Shown piece after piece: positions 59,191-64,000 of a stretch of 64,000 bases of DNA. Origin of the DNA: VRUE01 sp963697695. GTDB taxonomy: Bacteria; Actinomycetota; Thermoleophilia; Solirubrobacterales; 70-9. The notes under the pieces are model-generated. The model was not told the DNA's origin and did no database searches. It was given only the letters and a program-made list of their open reading frames with translations. How positions within the stretch are numbered: position 1 is the stretch's first letter; each line of letters begins with the position of its first letter. A program made the position numbers and the translations under genes. Location: positions 2,604,001-2,668,000 of the forward strand of contig OY969094.1 of NCBI GenBank assembly GCA_963697695.1, read 5' to 3'.

Positions 59191-60062
59191 TTCGGCTCGC
59201 CGTTCGCTGCTCGCCCGAGCAGGCGGAGATCGTTCTCGCCGAGCTGACGGTGCTGGCACCGAACGGGGTCGAGGAGGAGCGGGGGCCGGGCTACGTCGAG
59301 TACGCGATCTACGGCGGCGAGGGAGAGCTGCCGGAGCTGGGGGAGATCGAGGCGGCAGCTGAGGACGACCTGGTCGAGGTCGTGGCAACCGAGGTGCCCG
59401 ACGACTGGGCGGATCGCTGGCAGGACTTCCACAAACCGCTGCTGGTCGGCGAGCGGCTCTGGCTGCGCCCCTCCTGGGAGCCCGCACACACCGATCCCGA
59501 GATCGCCGACCTCGTCGTCGACCCTGGCCGCGCCTTCGGCACCGGTGCCCACCCGACCACCCGCCTCTGCCTCGAGTACCTGCTCGAGCTGGCGGCGGCG
59601 GGGGAGGCAAATGGACCGCTAACGGATCTCGGCACAGGCTCCGGCGTCCTGGCAATTGCCGCCGCCAAGCTGGGCTGGGACCCCGTGCATGGTTACGACC
59701 ATGAGCAAGCCTCTATCGAAGCTGCAGCCACCAACGCTGACGCGAATGGAGTCAGTCTCCAGTTGGAGCGCCGCAACCTGCGTGAGGGGCTTCCTGAGCT
59801 GGCGCCGACCACGGTCGCCAACATGACCGCGCCGGTCCTGCGGGAGATTGCAGCTCGGCTCGATGGGAGCCGGGGGATGGCTCGCCGGAGCCTCCCCGCT
59901 GTTGCTCCGCCGAGTCATCCCCCGGCTCCCATCACCCTGATCTGCTCCGGCCTGCTTCCAACCGAGCTGGATGACATCGCTGCCGCCTTCGCCCCCGTCG
60001 GCCTCGCAGAGGCGGACCGTCGCTTGCAGGGCGACTGGGCCGCCCTCCTGCTCCGCGCCTAG
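59187..60062 (+). CDS. prmA: Ribosomal protein L11 methyltransferase with palindrome insertion
   Basis: 291 residues from a TTG overlapping dnaJ. N-terminal substrate-recognition domain, then a class I SAM-binding fold: FGTGAHPTTRLCLEYLLEL, TDLGTGSGVLAIAAAKLGW, NADANGV and TVANMTAPVLREIAARL. Normally the last leads straight into a LILSGLL strand. Here about 22 residues (GSRGMARRSLP, PPSHPPAP) encoded by a 72-nt palindrome intervene before ITLICSGLL. The enzyme trimethylates L11. Whether the insertion spares activity is unknown, but the core motifs are intact. Confidence 0.92.
   Translation: MIRLAVRCSPEQAEIVLAELTVLAPNGVEEERGPGYVEYAIYGGEGELPELGEIEAAAEDDLVEVVATEVPDDWADRWQDFHKPLLVGERLWLRPSWEPAHTDPEIADLVVDPGRAFGTGAHPTTRLCLEYLLELAAAGEANGPLTDLGTGSGVLAIAAAKLGWDPVHGYDHEQASIEAAATNADANGVSLQLERRNLREGLPELAPTTVANMTAPVLREIAARLDGSRGMARRSLPAVAPPSHPPAPITLICSGLLPTELDDIAAAFAPVGLAEADRRLQGDWAALLLRA
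59862..59933. repeat. In-frame 72-nt palindrome inside prmA
   Basis: Arms 59862-59884 and 59911-59933 pair at 22 of 23 positions (GATGGGAGCCGGGGGATG...). An inner CGGAGC/GCTCCG stem (59886-59891 with 59904-59909) lies in the loop. It is exactly 24 codons, so the frame is kept. Confidence 0.85.
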
Positions 60063-60066
60063 CTGT

Positions 60067-60564
60067 ATGTTTCGGCCGATGCTGGCGACCATCGGCGATC
60101 CCGGCTACAAGATCGCGGTCTTCCTGCACATCCTCGCGGTCGTGCTGGCCTTTGGACCGACCTTCGGTTATGCCCTCTTCTTTTCGGTGGCACCGGAGCA
60201 TCCACGGGCGACGCCGGCGATCCTTGCCGGTATCCAGAAGACCGATCGCTACCTAGTCAATCCGGGCATGATCGTCCTGCTCCTGGCAGGCATCTACCTC
60301 CTCGCCGACGGGCCCTGGGAGACGAGCGATGCCTTCATCAGCCTTGGCTTCGTCGCGATCTTTGTCCTCTTCGGCCTCCAGCACGCGTTCTTCCAGCCCA
60401 AGGTGAAGGAAGCGCGCCAGCTGGCCGAACGGGACCTGAAGGCCGGCGACTCGCTCAGCGACGAGTTCACGGTGCTGAGCGAACGGGTCGGCAGGGTTGG
60501 CTCCCTCGCCGGGCTGATCGTCGTGATCACGATCTTCTTCATGGCGTACAAGCCCTTCCTCTAG
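60067..60564 (+). CDS. DUF2269-like integral membrane protein
   Basis: 165 residues from ATG 60067 (a second ATG at 60079). Four membrane segments: IAVFLHILAVVLAFGPTFGYALFFS, MIVLLLAGIYLLADG, FISLGFVAIFVLFGLQH and GSLAGLIVVITIFFMAY. A histidine in the first helix (FLHIL) is typical of DUF2269-like proteins, some of which are linked to haem or redox membranes. It starts 4 nt after prmA. Function unknown. Confidence 0.65.
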   Translation: MFRPMLATIGDPGYKIAVFLHILAVVLAFGPTFGYALFFSVAPEHPRATPAILAGIQKTDRYLVNPGMIVLLLAGIYLLADGPWETSDAFISLGFVAIFVLFGLQHAFFQPKVKEARQLAERDLKAGDSLSDEFTVLSERVGRVGSLAGLIVVITIFFMAYKPFL

Positions 60565-60625
60565 GGCGCCGATCCTGAAGGCCCCCGACGCCAACGGCGC
60601 CCAGCTCGACCCTTCCCTGCCGGTC

Positions 60626-61432
60626 GTGATGTTCGACTCCGGCGTGGGCGGTCTCACCGTGCTGCACGAGTGCCTGGTCTCGCTGCCGGAGGAGGACTAC
60701 GTCTACCTCGGCGACACCGCCTGGTTTCCGTACGGGGTCAAGGACACGGATGAGCTGCGGGCGCGGATCCGTTCGATCGCCGAGCTGCTCCTCGGCGACG
60801 GTGCCAAGCTGCTGGTGATCGCCTGCAACACGGCCACCTCGATCGGCGTCGACGTGGCCAGGGAGGTGGCGGCGAAGTACGGGGTGGAGGTGGTGCCCGT
60901 GGTCGAGCCCCAGGCCGAGATCGCCGCTGCGATCACCGACAGCGGCCGGGTCGGCGTCCTCGCCACCCCGAATACGGTCGGCAGCGCCGCCTACCGCCAA
61001 GCGCTCGAAGGGCAGGGACGTGCTCTCGAGGTGACCGAAGTGGAGGCGCCCGACCTCGCCCCCTTCATCCAAGACGGCTCCCCCTTCGACGACGGCGTCG
61101 TCGAGATGGCACGGACCTACTGTGCGCCGCTGAAGCGCGCCGGCGTCGACACCCTGATCCTCGGCTGCACCCACTACCCGCTGGTGGCGCCGATGCTGCA
61201 GCGCATACTCGGCCGCGACGTGCGGCTGGTCAGCGGCGGTCATGCCGTCGCCGCCGCCGTACAGCGCGCTCTCCAGCGTCGCGAGCTGGCCCAGCAGCCC
61301 GATGGCGAGGGCAGCTACCGCTTCCTCTGCACCGGCGACGTCGACTCCTTCTGCGACCTCGGCACCCGCTTCCTGCAGATGCCGCTCGGCGAGGTCGAGC
61401 AGATCGAGATTTTGCAAAATAAATCCTGTTGA
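60626..61432 (+). CDS. murI: Glutamate racemase
   Basis: 268 residues from GTG 60626. The catalytic cysteines lie in VIACNTATS and LGCTHYPL; DSGVGGLTVL and LGDTAWFPYGVK are family signatures. It makes D-glutamate for peptidoglycan. The GTG trims the first beta strand (PVVMFDSG). The frame is open upstream with only CTG codons (60575, 60617) as possible earlier starts, so the true start is uncertain. Confidence 0.94.
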   Translation: MMFDSGVGGLTVLHECLVSLPEEDYVYLGDTAWFPYGVKDTDELRARIRSIAELLLGDGAKLLVIACNTATSIGVDVAREVAAKYGVEVVPVVEPQAEIAAAITDSGRVGVLATPNTVGSAAYRQALEGQGRALEVTEVEAPDLAPFIQDGSPFDDGVVEMARTYCAPLKRAGVDTLILGCTHYPLVAPMLQRILGRDVRLVSGGHAVAAAVQRALQRRELAQQPDGEGSYRFLCTGDVDSFCDLGTRFLQMPLGEVEQIEILQNKSC

Positions 61433-61459
61433 TCCCGGCGCTCCGCCAGCGCGGCCGAT

Positions 61460-61465
61460 TACCCT
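61460..61465 (+). promoter_or_regulatory. -10-like element of the YqeY gene
   Basis: TACCCT lies 7 nt before ATG 61473, supporting that start. Confidence 0.4.
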
Positions 61466-61472
61466 TAGGCCG

Positions 61473-61904
61473 ATGAGCGTTCTCGAGCAGGTCCAGGAAG
61501 ACGTGCGCACCGCGATGAAGGCGGGCGATCGCGACCGAGCGGGCGCGCTGCGGCTGATCGTCGACTCGCTGCAGAAGGACGCGAAGCTGGGTGATGGCGA
61601 CGAGGTTGCGGTGCTCCAGCGCGAGCGCAAGAAGCGACTCGAAGCGGCCGATGCCTTCGGCGAGGCGGGGCGCGAAGAGCAGGAGGGAGCCGAGCGCTTC
61701 GAGGCGGAGCTGATCGAGGGCTACCTGCCCCAGCAGCTATCTGACGAGGAGCTCGCCGAGCTGGTCGATGCCGCGGTCGCCGAGACCGGGGCAAGCGAGC
61801 AGAAGCAGATGGGCCAGGTGATGTCGGCGCTGATGCCGAAGCTGGGTGGGCGCGCCGACGGCAAGCGGGTCAGTGCAGCGGTGCGTGAGCGGCTTGGCGC
61901 GTAG
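61473..61904 (+). CDS. GatB/YqeY domain protein
   Basis: 143 residues from ATG 61473. MSVLEQVQEDVRTAMKAGDRDRAGALRLIVDSL is the standard YqeY opening, and the C-terminal YLPQQLSDEELAELVDAAVAE, KQMGQVMSALMPKLGGRADGK region matches the GatB tail domain that binds tRNA. Stand-alone YqeY has a proposed tRNA-related role. It overlaps the phoH start region by up to 20 nt. Confidence 0.92.
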   Translation: MSVLEQVQEDVRTAMKAGDRDRAGALRLIVDSLQKDAKLGDGDEVAVLQRERKKRLEAADAFGEAGREEQEGAERFEAELIEGYLPQQLSDEELAELVDAAVAETGASEQKQMGQVMSALMPKLGGRADGKRVSAAVRERLGA

Positions 61905-63954
61905 GCAGGTCACTCTCGACAACAGCGTCGCCGCGGAGCTGGCGGGTTCCGAGGACGCGGTGCTGCGGGCGCTGCGCGGCCACCTCGACTGCGACTTCCA
62001 CCTGCGCGGCAACGTGCTCACCCTCGACGGCGAACCCGACGACGTGCAGATGGCCGCCACCGTCGTCGACGAGCTGGTCGAGCTGATCGAGCAGGGGCAC
62101 GACGTCGCCCCGGGCACGATCGAAGCCGTGACCGGCGCCCTCGACGCGCACGAGAGCCCGGCAGAGATCCTCGAGGACGTCGTCTGGCGCCACCGCAACA
62201 CCAAGGTCTCGCCGAAGACGCTGAACCAGAAGCGCTACGTCGACTCGATCCGCGACCACACGGTCACCTTCGGGATCGGTCCAGCGGGGACAGGCAAGAC
62301 CTTCCTCGCTGTCGCGATGGCGGCGGCTGCGCTGGCCGAACGGCAGGTTCAGCGGATCATCCTCACCCGGCCCGCGGTCGAGGCGGGGGAGCGGCTCGGC
62401 TTCCTTCCCGGCGACATCCAGGCCAAGGTCGATCCATACCTGCGGCCGCTCTTCGACGCACTCTTCGACATGCTCGATCCCGACCGGGTCAACGGCTACT
62501 TCGAGCGCGGCGTGATCGAGGTGGCGCCGCTCGCCTTCATGCGCGGCCGCGCCCAGCCGCTCTCCAGTCCCGTGCTGACGCCGTCTGGGTTCCAGTCGAT
62601 CGGAGCCCTCCGGGTGGGCGATCTGGTCGTCGGGTCGAACGGGATGCCGACTCCCGTCCTGGGCGTCTATCCCCAGGGGCGAAAAGAGGTCTTCCGTTTG
62701 CGTGCGCAAGACGGCGCCTCGACGCTCTGCTGCGGCGAGCATCTGTGGCACGTCTTCACGGCTTCAGACCGTCGTCGCGGAAAGCCCGGTCGCGTGGTTG
62801 AAACGCGGGAGATGATTGGTCGGCTGCGGACCGCCCACCGGCACCGATTCGAGCTGCCCCTCCTCAGCGCCCCGGTCGAGTTTCCCCAGCGCGATGTGCC
62901 GCTCGATCCGTATGCGCTCGGCCTGCTGCTCGGGGATGGTTGCCTCACGACCACGACGACACCAAGTTTCTCCACGGTCGACCGAGAGCTGGCGGTAGCG
63001 CTCGAGAAATCGCTCGACGGAATCGAGCTGCGCCACAAGGATGGCCCCGACTACGTCCTCCGCCATATCGACGGCCGCCGCGGTGGCGTGATCGTCGCCA
63101 ATCCGGTCACCGCTGCCCTGCGGGATCTGGGCCTCGCAGGTATGAGGTCTAATACGAAGTTCGTCCCCGATCCATACTTGCGCAACGAGTCGGCCGTCCG
63201 GCTCGCTGTCCTTCAGGGGCTCCTCGACAGCGATGGTGGTCCGGTCACGCAACGTGACCGGACCTGCCGAATCCAGTACACGACCTGCTCCGAACGCCTC
63301 CGCAACGATGTCTCCTTCCTCGTTCGCTCGCTGGGCGGCATCGCCTACTGGCGACGGGGGCGCGCGGCCGGCCGATCTCCTGGCCAGGCCGGAGGCCGCC
63401 CCGTCCACCACCGGTCAGATGCGTTCGTGATGGACATCCGCCTGCCAAGCGGGATCGAGCCGTTTCGCCTCGCGCGGAAGCGTGAGCGCTATCGCCGCGA
63501 CGGCGGCGGCCGTCCGATGCGCTTCGTGGCTGCGATCGAGCCCGCTGGCGAGGCGGAGACCGTGTGCATCCAGGTTGCGGCACCGGACTCCCTTTACGTC
63601 ACCGATGACTTCCTCATAACGCACAACACCCTCAACGACTCCTTCGTCATCCTCGACGAGGCGCAGAACACCAGCCCCGAGCAGATGAAGATGTTCCTCA
63701 CCCGGCTCGGTTTCAACTCGCGCATGGTCGTCACCGGCGACGTCACCCAGATCGACCTGCCCACCGACCAGCGTTCCGGCTTGGTCGTCGTCCGCGACAT
63801 CCTCGACGAGGTGCAGGACATCTCCTTCGTCAACTTCGGCGGCGAGGACGTGGTGCGGCACAAGCTGGTCCAGCGGATCGTCGCCGCCTATGACGAGCAC
63901 GGCAGCCGCGAGCGGGCGGCGCGAGCGGAACACGGTCCGACTCCGCGCTCTTGA
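61885..63954 (+). CDS. phoH: PhoH-like ATPase interrupted by an intein
   Basis: About 689 residues from GTG 61885 (TTG 61894 also possible; the frame is open to 61846). Residues 1-222 are the N-extein, with a KH-like beginning and Walker A IGPAGTGKTFLAVAMA. The C-extein resumes TLNDSFVILDEAQNTSPEQMKMFLTRLG, containing Walker B. After splicing the protein would be about 330 residues, normal for PhoH (YbeZ-like), which works with YbeY in rRNA and RNA metabolism. The intein sits directly between the RGR and TLND of the ATPase core, so splicing is essential for activity. Confidence 0.95.
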   Translation: MSGLARRQVTLDNSVAAELAGSEDAVLRALRGHLDCDFHLRGNVLTLDGEPDDVQMAATVVDELVELIEQGHDVAPGTIEAVTGALDAHESPAEILEDVVWRHRNTKVSPKTLNQKRYVDSIRDHTVTFGIGPAGTGKTFLAVAMAAAALAERQVQRIILTRPAVEAGERLGFLPGDIQAKVDPYLRPLFDALFDMLDPDRVNGYFERGVIEVAPLAFMRGRAQPLSSPVLTPSGFQSIGALRVGDLVVGSNGMPTPVLGVYPQGRKEVFRLRAQDGASTLCCGEHLWHVFTASDRRRGKPGRVVETREMIGRLRTAHRHRFELPLLSAPVEFPQRDVPLDPYALGLLLGDGCLTTTTTPSFSTVDRELAVALEKSLDGIELRHKDGPDYVLRHIDGRRGGVIVANPVTAALRDLGLAGMRSNTKFVPDPYLRNESAVRLAVLQGLLDSDGGPVTQRDRTCRIQYTTCSERLRNDVSFLVRSLGGIAYWRRGRAAGRSPGQAGGRPVHHRSDAFVMDIRLPSGIEPFRLARKRERYRRDGGGRPMRFVAAIEPAGEAETVCIQVAAPDSLYVTDDFLITHNTLNDSFVILDEAQNTSPEQMKMFLTRLGFNSRMVVTGDVTQIDLPTDQRSGLVVVRDILDEVQDISFVNFGGEDVVRHKLVQRIVAAYDEHGSRERAARAEHGPTPRS
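62551..63627 (+). other. Class 3-type intein with LAGLIDADG endonuclease, in PhoH
   Basis: 359 codons, from AQPLSSPVLTPSGF to LITHN, with Thr as the first C-extein residue. Position 1 is Ala, not Cys or Ser. The Trp-Cys-Thr set of class 3 inteins is present: Trp66 in block B (EHLWHV), Cys339 in block F (VCIQVAAPDSLYV) and Thr357 before the terminal His-Asn. Two dodecapeptide motifs (LGLLLGDGCL near 123, LLDSDGG near 224) mark a homing endonuclease. Self-excision and homing are inferred from motifs. Confidence 0.92.
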
Positions 63955-64000
63955 GCCTCGACCTCTCCGATGTGCCGGCGGAGCTGCGGGACGCGGTCGC
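63951..64000 (+). CDS. Start of a gene downstream of phoH, truncated by the window
   Basis: A TTG overlaps the phoH stop (TTGA, the coupling used by maf, mreD and prmA here) and opens a frame of 16 codons to the window edge (SLDLSDVPAELRDAV). By gene order this could be ybeY or a membrane HD-hydrolase, but too little is visible to decide. Confidence 0.4.
   Translation, partial: MSLDLSDVPAELRDAV

Overview
The window is about 64 kb of GC-rich bacterial chromosome. I infer an actinobacterium of the class Thermoleophilia (Solirubrobacterales-like). The reasons are the high GC, frequent GTG/TTG starts and TTGA/ATGA gene overlaps, a tig-clpP-clpX-valS-folC-ndk-maf-mreBCD-mrdA-rodA-rng-rplU-rpmA-obg-proBA-nadD-rsfS core order, and two very large secreted proteins with lysine/glycine-rich tails and CPN..LPDCR-type motifs, which I associate with that class. 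No rRNA is present, so the assignment rests on gene content and style only.

Layout. 1-8.4 kb: the end of one secreted protein, two giant secreted proteins (one with a probable six-bladed YWTD-type propeller), a cysteine-rich RTX-like protein and a STAS-domain regulator. 8.4-13.7 kb: a small HTH regulator, a GH15 glycosidase, a CtaG-type oxidase assembly protein and a membrane spermidine-synthase-like protein. 13.8-20 kb: trigger factor, ClpP and ClpX, with clpP and clpX separated by an M23 peptidase, a coiled-coil protein, a frameshifted IS481 copy and an acetyltransferase. 20-40 kb: valS, folC, ndk, maf, the mre/mrdA/rodA elongasome operon, RNase E/G, L21, L27, Obg, proline biosynthesis, NadD, RsfS and a DivIVA-like protein. 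40.1-41.5 kb: tRNA-Ala(GGC) followed by a low-GC, two-gene membrane module that looks acquired. 41.5-64 kb: SpoIIM-like and DUF3052 proteins, leuS, a cupin, comEA/comEC, holA, rpsT, murJ, a GT-C-like membrane protein, lepA, two MaoC-like dehydratases, hrcA/dnaJ/prmA, murI, yqeY, and phoH interrupted by an intein.

The most unusual feature is a dense population of long inverted-repeat elements: at least 16, of 40-160 bp, about one per 4 kb. Several fall into recognisable families. Pairs of copies share a conserved core, while the paired arms or inner hairpins differ in sequence but remain complementary. Most lie between genes, but three lie in frame inside coding regions (one in prmA, two in the membrane protein after murJ). 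Two more overlap the start regions of nadD and the M23 peptidase gene. They look like dispersed structured repeats that can insert into genes, comparable in behaviour to Rickettsia palindromic elements or REP/MITE sequences; I cannot tell from sequence alone whether they are already catalogued.

Other highlights: the PhoH intein has the Trp-Cys-Thr signature of class 3 inteins plus a LAGLIDADG endonuclease. A -10-like hexamer (TANNNT, often TAGACT or TAGGCT) sits 6-9 nt upstream of many start codons, implying widespread leaderless transcription. The IS481 copy inserted into a CTAG that supplies the stop codon of two convergent genes. A short, well-spaced SD-led mini-ORF precedes the RNase E/G gene. 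L21 carries a histone-H1-like lysine/alanine tail. clpX and folC, and possibly murI, appear to use non-canonical start codons. No gene-free stretch exceeds about 230 bases; the longest gaps (after rpmA, clpX, proA, the SpoIIM-like gene and the membrane protein before lepA) are mostly filled by the inverted-repeat elements.
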